NCBI GenBank assembly: GCA_016719605.1
Contig: JADJYW010000026.1
Coordinates: 1-48,354, forward strand
DNA from: Lewinellaceae bacterium
GTDB taxonomy: Bacteria; Bacteroidota; Bacteroidia; Chitinophagales; Saprospiraceae
DNA: 48,354 nucleotides
Direction of reading: 5' to 3'
Part shown: in pieces, positions 16,837 through 28,499 of the stretch
How positions within the stretch are numbered: position 1 is the stretch's first letter
Layout of the letters: each line of letters starts with the position of its first letter
Program-made: the position numbers and the translations under genes
The notes under the pieces: model-generated
The model's input: only the letters and a program-made list of their open reading frames with translations
What the model was told of the DNA's origin: nothing
Database searches by the model: none

Positions 16837-17532
16837 TTAGTTCGCGCCGCGAAAGCCCGTGTAAATGGTCAGGGTGTACTTGCGTTTGCCGACCAGGCCG
16901 GGGATTTTCCACTGCGTATCGCGGTCGAACAGGTTGGCCGCCGAACTCAGCGAGATGTCGGCGTACTTCAAATCGGTGCGCGGGAAGGCCTCCAGGTTCT
17001 CGAAATTGCTCACGTCAATGCGACCGAAATCGCCCTCGCCATTGATGTTTTTGCGCGAGAACATGATGTGATCCGGCAGGTCCACCACGCTACCTGAATC
17101 CGCGCCGGCGGCTTTCTGGGCCTTAATCTGGAAGGCGGCGAAGGTGTACGGGGTGGAGCATAGGCGATTGAGAAACACCGAATAACGGTTGCAAGTGGGT
17201 GTGCCGATGTACAAGGTGGCCTTGTTTTCGCTCACGTTGCAGGTGTCGCAGGACGACTCGTGCGTCTCACTGGAGTCGCCGATGTAGGCCACGCATTCCT
17301 GGTCCTCGTCGAACTCCGAGGTGTCGATCGTGAGCGTGATGTACTTCTCGACGGGTGCGCCGGCGCTTTTGGCCACCTGGCCGTCGATGGGCGAGCCGGG
17401 CGGCGTTACCTGCGGGCCGGTCACGTCAACGGTGGTGGCCACCAGGTCGGTCGGCATTTTTTTCTTGGTGTACTCGAGGCCCGCGAGAATCTGCTTGGAG
17501 ATGTTGTTGGGCAGGGTTTGTACGAAATCCAT
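16837..17532 (-). CDS. Candidate major capsid/coat protein (231 aa)
   Basis: First gene of the 13.9-kb minus-strand run. No signal or membrane segment. Predicted beta-rich: VEKYITLTIDTSEFDEDQEC (61-80), ENKATLYIGTPTCNRYSVFL (102-121), LDRDT-like NLFDRDTQWKIPGLVG (200-215) and the end KRKYTLTIYTGFRGAN. Five cysteines (80, 95, 98, 114, 125) cluster in the middle. Position, length and beta content suit a jelly-roll capsid protein, but I have no motif that proves it. The start is the Met at 17532; an in-frame extension upstream looks non-coding. Alternative: another structural or adaptor protein. Confidence 0.5.
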   Translation of the reverse strand: MDFVQTLPNNISKQILAGLEYTKKKMPTDLVATTVDVTGPQVTPPGSPIDGQVAKSAGAPVEKYITLTIDTSEFDEDQECVAYIGDSSETHESSCDTCNVSENKATLYIGTPTCNRYSVFLNRLCSTPYTFAAFQIKAQKAAGADSGSVVDLPDHIMFSRKNINGEGDFGRIDVSNFENLEAFPRTDLKYADISLSSAANLFDRDTQWKIPGLVGKRKYTLTIYTGFRGAN

Positions 17533-17894
17533 TGGGGAGCCTTGGTTTAGGGGTGAATGGGGGTGTTTTTTGGGGGTGGTAGAATTAAGGCTCAAAAATA
17601 AATGGAAGGAGGAGATAGCCTGTTCGAATCTTGATGGATTGTGAGGAAGTGCTCCATTTCTTTTGGATAGTTTCCGGAATATTTGTCTAAAATGCGACAA
17701 ATGTTGTCATTGCCTTAGCCTTTGGGTAGCATACTGTTATTGAGGCAAATAACACATTCCCAAAGAAATACAATCTGGTTGTTCAACAAACCGATATGCT
17801 TGTGTTACTTAAGGTGATAGATTAGATTGTTGCATTCATTGGAAATGACCTATACTTTTGAACGTAGTTTCCAAAATCGTCTTAAACCTTCCTT
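17533..17894. other. Intergenic control region between element and RHS locus
   Basis: 362 nt, AT-rich, without a credible gene. On the minus strand a TATTTTTG (17593-17600) lies 61 nt before the candidate capsid start and could be a -7 element, but I see no -33 TTG at the right distance. On the plus strand a good promoter is annotated separately. Otherwise nothing recognised. Confidence 0.6.
17830..17860 (+). promoter_or_regulatory. Bacteroidota-type promoter (TTG-N20-TACTTTTG)
   Basis: TTG at 17830-17832, spacer of 20 nt, then TACTTTTG at 17853-17860, matching the TAnnTTTG -7 element and the TTG -33 element of the Bacteroidota primary sigma factor. The ATG with signal peptide is 35 nt downstream. 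Probably drives the YWTD protein and perhaps the RHS locus. Confidence 0.6.
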
Positions 17895-19066
17895 ATGCCA
17901 ACGCTTTACCCAAAAATTTCGAACCTCTTTACTTTCCCATTGCTGTTTACCTTAGTTCTATTGTTGGCCTGTTCTGCATTGACCTCGGCCCAAAGAGCCT
18001 TTACATTCTCAATCGCGGCAACCACTCCCTTGTAAGTGTTTCCCCTGACAATCCGGGCTCGTCGGTTACCTTGGTAGCCGATCAGGGATTTCACAGCGCA
18101 TACGATCTGGTGGCAGATGCAAGCTCGGGCGCTTTGTATTGGGTCGATGGCTTCAATCAGAAAATTACGCAAAGTAATGCGTCTGATCCCCTTTCACAAA
18201 CTGCCTCCCCTTTTATAGTGACCACTCCCGTCGACCTTAAACTGGACCAGGCCAATCAACTATTGTATTGGATGGATAATGCTGAAAAAAGGATCGTACG
18301 GGCTAAGCTGGATGGGAGCGGGGCCGAAACCGTTCCGACAAGTGAACTATCCAATCCAAGCGCATTGGAGCTAATATCGGCGTTAGACTTACTATTTTAC
18401 GCCGATATCGGGAATCATTCTATTTGGAGCAGCAGTTTGTCTGGCGCCAACTCTAAGCAGTTGGTGAAAACAGATGCGGAATTCCCGGTACGGCTGCTCA
18501 TCGACCCGGTGAAAGGGAAGCTATATTGGGCCAATGATGGCGAACACCTGATCGAACGAATCAATTTTGATGGCTCCGACCGGGAAATCTTTTATCAGGG
18601 AACGGAAGAAGAGCATCCTTTCGGCCTCTTCCTGGACCAGGAAAATGGTCTGTTGTACTGGACCGATTATGGAACGGACCAGGTTATGCGGGCTAAGGTA
18701 AATAGCCCGGCGATGCCGGAGTTGGTCGTCGACGGTTTATCAGATCCGATTGCGGTTGTTGTTTTAGATAAACCGGCGTTTCAACCGGACATTTCCAGCG
18801 ACAGGGAAAATCAGGAGGCGAAAACTCCCCGCATAGCGCTTTATCCTAACCCGGCTAGCCAATTGGTTATATTTACTTCGCTTGAACAAGATCAAGCCAT
18901 TGAATGGCTCAAAGTATTCGACCTGACAGGTAATCAATTGTATTATCAGAGTGTCGGCGCCGATACCCATAAACTCGATATTCAAACCTTCCCGGAAGGG
19001 TACTACAGCTATACAACACGTGTCGCGGGCCAATTAATTTCCGGCCATTTTTCCATCGTTCACTAA
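17895..19066 (+). CDS. Secreted YWTD (LDL-receptor class B) beta-propeller protein with T9SS sorting domain (one frameshift)
   Basis: About 390 aa. The ATG at 17895 opens a signal peptide (TFPLLFTLVLLLACSALTSAQ, 14-34). A one-base shift near 17985-18005 leads into the propeller body, with YWTD-like blades: GALYWVDGFNQKI, NQLLYWMDNAEKRI, GKLYWANDGEHLI, GLLYWTDYGTDQV. The C-terminal ~80 residues (IALYPNPASQLVIF; LKVFDLTGNQLYYQ; PEGYYSYTTRVAG) are a type A T9SS sorting domain, so it is exported to the cell surface. It precedes the RHS gene by 27 nt and is likely co-transcribed with it. Confidence 0.82.
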
Positions 19067-19093
19067 GACCTGATTACCTTAAAATAATTTGTC

Positions 19094-22000
19094 ATGACAA
19101 GGATTATTTCCATTGTTCATATTGCTTGGCTATTGATTTTGGTCAACACCGGCGTCTACGCCCAAGCCCCCAGCGCAGACCCTTCGCAAGACATCTTGCC
19201 GCCAAGCCCCTCGGCGGCTTCCATTACCAAATACGTGGATTTTCCGGCTGTAAGCAGCAGCGGTACGCCATCGGTATCCGTTCCGCTGGGCATGCTTGGC
19301 GGCAGGGGCATTGGGATACCTATTTCGCTCGAATACCACGCCGGTGGAGTCCGTGTGGATGAAGTGGCCGGCATTGTGGGCCTTGGGTGGTCACTGAATG
19401 CCGGCGGCGTTATCACCCGTACGGTGAATGGCCTGCCGGATGAGGATGATGACGGATTCATGTTTCGCGGCAACGACGTGCCCACTCCCCCCTATCATGA
19501 CTACTCCGGCCTACACGGCGATGCAGATTTTGCTTCCGGAGCATGGGATAGTCAACCCGACATTTTCAGTTTAGCTTCGGCGCTTATTCCGGGAAATTCG
19601 TATTCGATGATGCCTCTACGGTGCGATTCATCCCACAGCAAGACCTTAAGGTATCCTATACTACTTGCACTACCTGTCCCGGTCAGCTGTTTGCCGGCTC
19701 CATCATCAGCCTCACCATCACTGCGCCCGATGGGGTTCAATATCTTTTTGGCACAGAAAGCGCCGTCGAATATTCCACAACCGGTAGTTATTTCGTTGGA
19801 GGAAGTGCATCCTGTACAGGTAAAACCTATAGTTCGCCAGCAGCGACGGCTTGGTCTTTAAAAAGTATCACGAATCCCAGAACCGCTGATCTTATCACCT
19901 TCAACTACAATACCAACCGCATTTACTATGACCTGAGCTACAACGAGTCGTACTCTTATCCCGCGCCCGGAAACTATGTCGGTGAGCCTTCATGCCCGAG
20001 CAATACCAGCGTATCGAAATGCGTCACCACTAAGACTGACAATGGCGTCATCCTGAGCCATTGTATCCTCGGAAGGAAAGTTGAATTTGTTTCTTCTTCC
20101 ACCCGCTCTGATGTCACCGTGCAATTGGGCCAATACCGCCTTGATACGGTCAAATTCTATGGCAAAGAAAATATTTTGTTAAAATCATATCGACTGGTAC
20201 AAACTTTTGTTCAGTCTTCCGGATCAACTCCAAGCACGGCCGGTACATCAACCTACCGGATGTACTTAGACGAAGTATACCCAGCGGAAAGTGGTTTGCG
20301 AAAAGTTAGCATAGTTTAATTTTGCATGATGATTCACCTTGATGACGGCACGGTAAAGCGGCTTCGGGTTCTACAACGGGCGCACAAAGACAAGCGAGTG
20401 TTTCTCAAGGTGACGGTTTTGTTGATGCTTCATCAGGGTTTTACACCTCAGATGATCGCCGACAGTCTGGGAATTGACGATTCTACCGTTTATCGCTACC
20501 GTCAGGGTTTTGAGGAGTTGGGTTTGGAGGATTATCTGAAGACATTTTTTATGGCCTACTCGGGTCAGTTGACGGAGGACGAAGAGCAGCAATTGCTTGC
20601 GGAAGTTCGGGAACGCCTGTACATCACCAGCAAGCAGGTTGCGGCCTACATCGAAAGTGCTTTTGGAGTTCGGTATTCGTTGTCTGCTGTGGTCAAACTG
20701 CTCCATCGATTGGGTTTACCTACAAAAAGACCAAAGGTGTCGGTATCAAAGCAGATCGTGAGGCTCAGAAAAAATTTGTTAAAGAATTGAGCGAATTATT
20801 GGCCCAAGAAGATGAAAATCAAGTAGTTTACTTCAATGATGCCGTACATCCTCAGCATAATACCCGTCCGGATTATGGTTGGATTTACCGGGGTGAAGAC
20901 TTTGAAATACCCACTAACCCGGGCCGTAAGCGTGTCAATATTAATGGAGCGCTCAATGCACACAAAGTTACGGATGTGCTAGTTGTTGAATCCGATCGTG
21001 TCAATGCTCAATCCTGCATCAAGTTGTGGAAAAAACAACGACGAAGGCACCCGGATAAAACCATCATCAACATCTGCGATAATGCGCCCTATTACCACTC
21101 CAGATACCTCAAAAACTGGCTGGCTGAAAATCCTTGGTGTAAAGTGATCTATCTGCCGCCATATGCCCCAAACCTGAACCTAATTGAGCGATTATGGAAG
21201 TATTTACGAAAGCAGGTGACCTCGTACAATTTTTATGAGCACTTTGCTGAATTTCGACAGGCCATACTCGACTTTTTCAAAATATCAAAGAGCATAAACA
21301 AGCGCTGGAGTCTCTCCTGACGCTCAAATTTCGTATTGCCGGGCTATAATGGTTTTTCGCAAACCACTTTCCGCTGGGTATAAAACAGTTTTCGGCTATC
21401 GGCGCCTTAATCAATACCCAAACATTTGAATACCATAACAGAGCCTTATTTCCACCCCGTATGTCCCATAAACAGGATGCCTGGGGGTATTTCAATAACA
21501 AAAACAATACCCAAAGCACACCGCGCCCGATAATAGCCTTCCTGTGCTTCAATATATTCAAACCTATCACCCTTCATTTTCTCCTGCCAACCGCACACCC
21601 GACCCAAATTACGCTTGGTATAGCGTTTTGAAAAAGGTTACTTTTCCCACCGGCGGTTCTGCCGAATATGAATACGAGAGTAACCAGTTGCCCGTTTGCG
21701 ATTCCATCAATATTCCCTCTAATGCTTTGACCAGTGAGGCAGTTAATTTTACCGGTACCCCACAAACCAAAACCAAAGACTTTTATCTTCCCTCCGACCA
21801 GTGGGTTCAAATTAATTACTATGTACTCATGAACGGCTTCCGCTGCGACGGGGCTTCTTCAAAGATAACGGCATTGGACGCCGGCAATCCTTTTACCGGG
21901 CTTACTTGGGGCGGTTGCGCGCAAATGGTCAGTCCCATAGAACTACAAGGTAGTGTCTCCTGGTTTCTGAAGGCCGGTAACTACCGCTTGGAAGTAAAGG

Positions 22001-25000
22001 TTTTCCAGGGCCCCGAATCGGGTTATCCGCCGCCTTTCAGCACTTCACCCGAGTCGGCAACCCTGGCGGTGCAATACGTTAGCTACACCCCCTCCTTTAT
22101 CGTCAATGAAGTCACTGGCGGGATCCGGGTCAAAAAAATCACGCTATCCGACGGACTGAGCCCTAACCACTCTCCAAACATCGTCAAGGCATATAAATAC
22201 CATAAAGCCGACCAGGGTAGTTGCCCGGATGCTTCCTCCGGATATTACATGGGTCGTTACGCGCGCTATCTCACCCAGGATTACTCCATCATAGATCCGA
22301 GCAGTATCTTATGCGATTACGAGCTTATGCCGGTATTTTCGCATTACCTCCAGCAGTATGACGAACCTGGTCGCGAGCAATGGCACGATCGTCAGTTACC
22401 GGGAGATGTGGGTGCTGGATGGCGCCAACGGCGAGAACGGAAGGCAGTATTTAAAACATGAGATTTTTCAGGACGGCAACTCGCAGTCGGGGCCGAACTA
22501 CTATGCCATTTTTCTGAGTACGCCCACGGTGGATTACTCCTGGAAAAATGGAAAACTCGTGGAGGAGAAGTTTATCAACAGCCAAAACCAAACCGTTCAA
22601 CAAAACCTATACGAGTATGAGTTCAACGAAACGGCCGGCAAAGTGTCCTTAAAAGCCATGCTGGCCAGGAAAATATTCGAACCGTATTGTCCAAACAGCT
22701 TTATGTTTACCTGCGACGGTGTAAATAATGAACCTGAAGAGTACAATATTGTCTATGATATGTGCGGCTTACCCGAGCACATGTGCAATATCGCATATAC
22801 CTGGTATTCACCCTGCTATAATCAGCCTGCCGGTACCGTGATCAACAACTCGACTTATGCTCTAAATCCTTACGCCATCGAATGGTACGATGTTATATCC
22901 CAGTTTGTTTATTTGAAAAAGAAAATCGAACGGACTTATGATCCAAACGGCTCCGCTAACTATGTGGAAACAGTTACCGATTACCAGTACGACCTGCCCA
23001 GCCTGCGGCACCATATGCCTGTGAAGTCCATTGTCACTAACAGCGACGGCGCTCAATACGCTACCCGGACAGTCTACCCGCCGGAATATAATACTTCGAC
23101 TGTTTCCGGTACCACTGCCACGGCCATTAGAGACCTCAAGGATAATTACATCATCAACGCACCGGTGGAAATCGTACAAACCCTAAAAAAATCCGGTCAA
23201 ACCGAAAAAGTAACCGGGGCGCAATTGATCAAACACAAGAATTTTAGCGGAACCCGTATCCTGCCAAATGAACTCTGGCAATTGGGAACCACCTCGGCTT
23301 TAAGCGATTTTATCTGGTCCACCATCAGCGGCGACGGTACTTTTGGCAACGATAGCCGATACTACCAAACCCGCGTCCTGGGCAACTACGATACTAATGG
23401 CAACCTGCTCGAATGGCATAAAACCGACGATCAGGTTTCTTCTTTCCTATATTGGAACGGTACTGCCGCTGCCGTGGCTTATGCCCGGAATGCTTTCCCT
23501 TCTGAAATCGCCTATACCGGCTTCGAATCTCCTGGACAAATGAGCGCCGCCCACAACGGCAACTGGACCATCAGCGGAACCAATACCGCCGCGGACTGGA
23601 ACACCGCCACTGGGTATTACCACACCGGCAAAACAGGGTATAAAGTCGGTACCGCGCATTCCATTACCCGATCCGGCCTGCCTTCAGGGAACTACGTGGT
23701 GTCGTTTTTCTACCGAGATGGCCAGGTAAAAGTCAATGGCACGACCATAGGGGCCGCGGCAACCAGTAACTGGCAATACGCTGAAACTACAGTGAACATA
23801 CCTGGCGGAACGGCCACTATCACCGGCGCTGTGTCAGCTGCCTATATCGACGAACTGCGCCTACACCCTGCCGACGCCCTGATGCGCACCATTGCCCCGG
23901 ATAATAACAGCCTGCTGCCGCTTTCCATGTCCGATGAAAACAGTGTGCCGACCCATTATGAATACGACAAAAGTCTGCGGCTTCAAGTAATCCGCGACCA
24001 GGATCGAAACATCGTACAAACGTACGAATACAACTACCAGCAGGCCGGCGCCGCGCTGAATGACATCAAAGCCCGTACCGTGTTGACAAGCGGCCAAACA
24101 ACGGTGGCCCAGGTTAATGTACTGACGGGGGCCAATGTCCGCCGCATATTTCAATACATGGACGGGTTGGGGCGGCCCATTCAGGCCAATGAAATCGGCC
24201 AGTCACAGGCCCAAAACGATATCGTCACCCCGCAGATTTATGACGCATTTGGGCGGGAAGCAAAAAAATACCTGCCCTACACTTATACCACCAACAGCGG
24301 CGCCTATCGCTCCACGGCCCTTTCGGAACAAAATACCTTTATCAACGGCTTCGGCGCTGGCGGCTACGGCTTCAGCGAGCAAAGCTTCGAGGCTTCACCA
24401 CTGAATCGAGTTGTAGAACAAAGCGCACCCGGCGCTGCCTGGCGCACCGGGCAGGCTACCAGGAAGTTCGTGTATCGCACAAATACCTCGGGCGACGCCG
24501 TCAGGGACCTCTCCAATGCCGGAACCCTTTTTGCCGCCAATACCCTGAATGTGTTGGAAGAAACGGACGAAAACAACCGAAAAAAAATCACTTTCACCGA
24601 CAAACTGGGTCGCACCGTACTTGTCAAACAACAGGTGGTGGAAACTCCCGCCAACCCGCCGGGCAACTACGATTACACCCTGACCTACACGGCTTACGAC
24701 GACTTCGGCCGGCCAGTAGCCGTGATCCCGCCCGAGGCCACCAAAAAAATGATCACCCTGAACAACTGGAACCATTTTTTTACCGGGTATTCTGCCATGA
24801 CTTATCGCTATACCTACGACAGTCGGGGCGCATGGTCACCAAGTCGATTCCGACAGGCGGTACCACTTCTATTTGGTATGACCGGCTCGATCGGCCCGTA
24901 CTGACGCAGGACGCTAAAGGGTTCAAGGCCTTTATCCGGTACGACATCTTGAGCCGACCCGTGGTAAGCGGAAAATATAAAGGCACATCTACGCCCGGTG

Positions 25001-27427
25001 AGCGAACCGTTGTACGAAACACCGAATACCACAGCCGCCGCACATTACTACACCGGCGTCACTTTCCCAACCGACAACAATATCGACTACTATAAAATAT
25101 TCTACTACGACGATTACGACTTAGATAACAACGGCAGCCTCGCAGCAAACGAAACCTATACCAATCCTGGCGACAGCGGCTATGAAACGGCAGCTTTTAC
25201 CCGCACGCGGGGAAAAGCGACTGCTGCAAAAACGGCTATCCTACCGAACGACGACAGTACCCCGACTATATTTCTGATCACTCGTACCTATTATGACAAA
25301 GAGTACAGTGTCATCCAGATAAACAAACAAAATCACCTGGGGGGGGCTGACATTATCTCCAGCGTCTACGACTTCGCCAACCGGCTGACCAAAACCCGTC
25401 GCGAGCACACGGCCACTCCTCCCGGCGGCACCCTGAAAACGTATGTCATCCGCGAAGAATATACCCTTGATCACGCCGGGAGGGTGCGTTTTACCCGGCA
25501 CCATATCGCCACCACTACCACGCCGAATCCCACAAGCGGTTGGGTGGTCACCTCCGCGCCCGTGTACGACGAATCCGGCCGCCTCGTTGACAAACGCCTG
25601 CATGCCAGCAACTACGACGGTTCATCGGCCATCACGACCAGTTCCAATTTCAACTACCTGCAATCACTCGACTATACCTACAATATCCGCAGTTGGCTGA
25701 CGGGGTTGAATGATATGGCCAATTGTAATGTCCAGGCCGGCGACCAGTTGGCCGACTTGCTCAAAATGCAATTGAGTTACGACGTACCCACGGGCGGCGG
25801 TACGGCTCAGTTTAACGGCAATATCTCTACCATGCAGTGGCGTACTTATATCAACAGTACGTGCTCTCCCCAGCACCAATACCGCTTCACTTACGACCCG
25901 CTGAACCGACTTACTGCCGCAGATCATTACACGAACAGCAGCGGCTCCTGGACTTTTACCAACAACTACTCAGAGTCCGGTATTACGTATGACCTGAACG
26001 GCAACCTCAAAACCTACACTCGTCGCGGACTTACTGTCGCCCCGACCACTTATGGCATTATCGATCAACTCACCTATACCTACAGCGACGGCGCCCGGCC
26101 GGATAAGTTGAGCCAAATCGGCGATGCCGGCAGTGCCACGAAAGGATTCAAATTCACGACCGGAGCGGCGAGTTATGGGTATGACTCGAACGGAAACATG
26201 ACGCTGGACAACCACAAAAGCCTAACGATCAACTACAATTTCTTGAATCTACCCCGAACCTTTACTTCTGGAGCGAATACCATGACGGTCACTTACACGG
26301 CCGATGGAGAAAAACTCGGCAAAACCGTAAGTGGTGTGACGAAAAACTATGTTTCAGGGATTGAATACTCCGGCGCAAACCTCGAAGCCATTTACCATGC
26401 CGATGGGCGCTGTACGTTAAACACCGCAACAACTTTTTATTACGAGTACACGCTAAAAGACCACCTTGGCAACGCCCGAGTCAGCTGGCGGGCCATCACG
26501 AACGGTACGGCAATTCAAGTCCTGCAAGAAAATCACTATTATCCCTTCGGCATGGCACAGGAAGGCAGCTGGACGCCGCAGGTGGGTACGGAAAATCAGT
26601 ACCAGTATAATAGCAAGGAGTTTAATGAGGATTTGGGGGTAAATTGGTATAATTACGGAGCTCGGTGTTATGATCCGGCAGTGGGGCGGTGGTGGAGTGT
26701 GGATCCGTTGGCGGAGAAGTACCGCAGTTGGTCTCCATATCAGTATGGATTAAATAATTCAGTCCGAATGATTGACCCTGATGGCCGCCAAGTCCAAGAT
26801 ATCATTATTAGATATTCCAAAGATATGACAGAGGATGATAGGGCAAAATACAATAAACAAATTTCTACTATTCTTGGAAATCTTACAGATGATAAAATAA
26901 GTATTAAAAATGGAAAAGTCACTATTGATGAAAAATCTGATGGGTCTAAGAAAAATGCTACAAGATTGATTCGTGGATTTATTGAAGGAATGAATGTAGG
27001 CGACAAAATAGTAAAAAGGGATGTTACAATTACAAAAAATGCAGAAGGCCAAAAAAACGCAACAACTGTAGTTGATACTAAATCTAATGATCCTGATGAA
27101 AGACCTGCTAACGCCAGTAATGGTATAGGTGTTTCAAATTCAATTATTGCATTTGACCCAGAAAGCCCTTCTGGAAAAGGCTACTATCCTGCTGATGGTG
27201 GTGAGAAGGCGACAGCAAGCAATGAAATGGCCTTACTACATGAGCTGGTTCATGCACACCGTAATGCAGCAGGGGTGAGAGCAAGTGTTGCAAGAGGCTC
27301 TTGTGGCTGTAAAAGAGGAGAGCATGTCACATTGGAGGAAGCGAAGGTACAGACTATCATGAATACCGTTTTTCAGCCCGAAAATTCTAAGTTTATTCAA
27401 TTGACAGAGAATCCTTATAAAGATTAA
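19094..27427 (+). CDS. Giant secreted RHS/YD-repeat protein with C-terminal metallopeptidase toxin (IS630-interrupted, frameshifted)
   Basis: About 2,410 aa without the insertion. A signal peptide (WLLILVNTGVYAQ) leads into an N-terminal region with PISLEYHAGGVRVDEVAGI and GLGWSLNAGG, typical of Bacteroidota RHS proteins. YD-type repeats follow (THYEYDKSLRLQVIRDQDRN; YRYTYDSRGA), then the RHS core DHLGNARVSW and YDPAVGRWWSVDPLAEKY. The shell would enclose the toxin. After the core, at about 26755, the DNA becomes AT-rich and a new ~220-aa domain starts, with zinc motif HELVHAHR (27239-27262) and a following GEHVTLEEAKV: a predicted M91/NleD-like metallopeptidase. One-base shifts occur near 19575, 21520, 22350, 24830 and 25000. 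Confidence 0.8.
20278..20304 (+). repeat. IS630 left terminal inverted repeat
   Basis: Reads TACCCAGCGGAAAGTGGTTT followed by GCGAAAA. It is the exact reverse complement of 21354-21380. The match extends 2 nt further outward because of the TA target duplication. Confidence 0.92.
20326..21349 (+). CDS. IS630-family DDE transposase (two frameshifts, one possibly programmed)
   Basis: About 340 aa in two overlapping parts. The N-terminal helix-turn-helix part has QMIADSLGIDDSTVYRYRQG; the catalytic part has the three acidic blocks YFNDAVHP, INICDNAPYYHS and YLPPYAPNLNLIERLWKYL. The parts are joined by a -1 step near 20715-20730, at ACAAAAAGACC. IS630 transposases often use such an A-rich frameshift, so this may be functional. 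A second shift near 21270-21280 is needed to reach the expected end KEHKQALESLLTLKFRIAGL at 21349. The first is plausible biology; the second is more likely an error. Confidence 0.88.
21354..21380 (-). repeat. IS630 right terminal inverted repeat
   Basis: Exact reverse complement of the left end. The adjacent TA at 21381-21382 is the target-site duplicate. Confidence 0.92.
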
Positions 27428-27437
27428 AATTTAGATT

Positions 27438-28013
27438 ATGGATACGTTGTTTAAATTAGCAATATTCTTTTTATTGATGTCATGTAAAGATGTAAAATTG
27501 ATTGATTCATCTACCCCTATAAAATATCAAGATTGGAAACCACATGCATTAAAAAAAATGACAAAAGAGTTAGTTACTGTGTGTAATAATTGGCCCAAAG
27601 AGTGGGGTAAGTGCCCCGATGGAATCAATGACTCAATTTGTATTGCCTCTGTTGATATAGATAAAAATATTATTGTTATTAAATCTATTCTTGACTCGCA
27701 AAGAGGCGATTATGAGATAGTTATATTGCAGCAATTTATTGAAGGGTTTAACTCCTGGCATTGTGAAACGTTTTTGACCGATAGTGACAACACCTGGCGA
27801 GGAAAAGAAATTTGCAAGTCAAGTATAAGTGGAAACCCTGAAGTCATTAAAGCGGAAGAACCAATTGAAAAAATAATAGTTTTGGATAATAGTGAACTTG
27901 ATTATTATTGGAACTTAAAATCAGGAACTTTTTCGTCAAATGGGATTATTGCAATAACTATTATTGACAAGCAACTAAATATTTTGAAATGTAACATAGT
28001 CTTATACCCTTAG
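27438..28013 (+). CDS. Lipoprotein, likely immunity protein for the RHS metallopeptidase toxin
   Basis: 191 aa, starting 10 nt after the RHS stop. A lipoprotein signal (LAIFFLLMSCKD) places it in the periplasm or outer membrane. The body is soluble, alpha/beta-like (NIIVIKSILDSQRGDYEIVI; NPEVIKAEEPIEKIIVLDN) with three more cysteines. Like the toxin domain before it, it is much more AT-rich than the flanking DNA, which suggests joint transfer. Immunity function is inferred only from order, size and composition, since immunity proteins are rarely conserved. A lipoprotein location would fit protection against an incoming or exported toxin. Confidence 0.6.
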   Translation: MDTLFKLAIFFLLMSCKDVKLIDSSTPIKYQDWKPHALKKMTKELVTVCNNWPKEWGKCPDGINDSICIASVDIDKNIIVIKSILDSQRGDYEIVILQQFIEGFNSWHCETFLTDSDNTWRGKEICKSSISGNPEVIKAEEPIEKIIVLDNSELDYYWNLKSGTFSSNGIIAITIIDKQLNILKCNIVLYP

Positions 28014-28176
28014 TTTGTTTGCCTCGGCTCAACCAAACCCCGAACGAGGCTTTCTCCCCTTCTCTGATTGAAAATATCTTGCTGTGATGCCGCTGAGTGT
28101 GCCTTTAGCAAAAAAGCCACCCCACCCTTCCGGCGGAGCAGCCCCTTAAATATGAAAACAAAACTATCCGAATTTC

Positions 28177-28479
28177 CTACACCACAGCGGCCGGCACAAA
28201 CTCCACCCTTACCCCCGGATTCCCATCAAACAACAACCGCACAATCACCTCCGCCAAATCCACCGGCAGCTCCGTCCGCTTCGATTTTTCTCGGTACAAC
28301 TGAGCAAAAGTCGGGTCCGAATCCCGCAGCACAGCGATTTTATGCCGCAGGCTCGCGGTGGTGATGTGCAGCGCATTGGCCAGGTCGCTTTTGGCCACCC
28401 GGCCGGCGGCCACGGTCAGGCGGATGGGGTTTTCGTTGAGCCAGTTGGCTACACAGGTGGCTTCGCAGGGTTGTGGCAT
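28177..28479 (-). CDS. Small HTH-like protein (100 aa)
   Basis: MPQPCEATCVANWLNENPIR is followed by LTVAAGRVAKSDLANALHIT TASLRHKIAVL-type sequence (about 22-50), which reads as a helix-turn-helix. The end DLAEVIVRLLFDGNPGV is a helix plus strand. No membrane segment. It may be a regulator of the late genes. It closes the minus-strand block from 32607, and the 163 nt between it and the lipoprotein gene hold nothing I recognise. Confidence 0.55.
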   Translation of the reverse strand: MPQPCEATCVANWLNENPIRLTVAAGRVAKSDLANALHITTASLRHKIAVLRDSDPTFAQLYREKSKRTELPVDLAEVIVRLLFDGNPGVRVEFVPAAVV

Positions 28480-28499
28480 GGTGTTCAGGGGTTAGGGTT

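Larger units (their letters stand above)
20278..21380 (+). mobile_element. IS630-family insertion sequence, 1,103 bp
   Basis: Bounded by 27-bp perfect terminal inverted repeats starting TACCCAGCGGAAAGTGG, flanked on both sides by the dinucleotide TA, the usual IS630 target duplication. Encodes one transposase. Removing 20278-21380 and one TA joins GACGAAG-TA to AAACAGTTTTC and reads DEVKQFSAIGALINTQTFEY in frame with the RHS gene. This precise repair shows a recent insertion. Confidence 0.92.
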
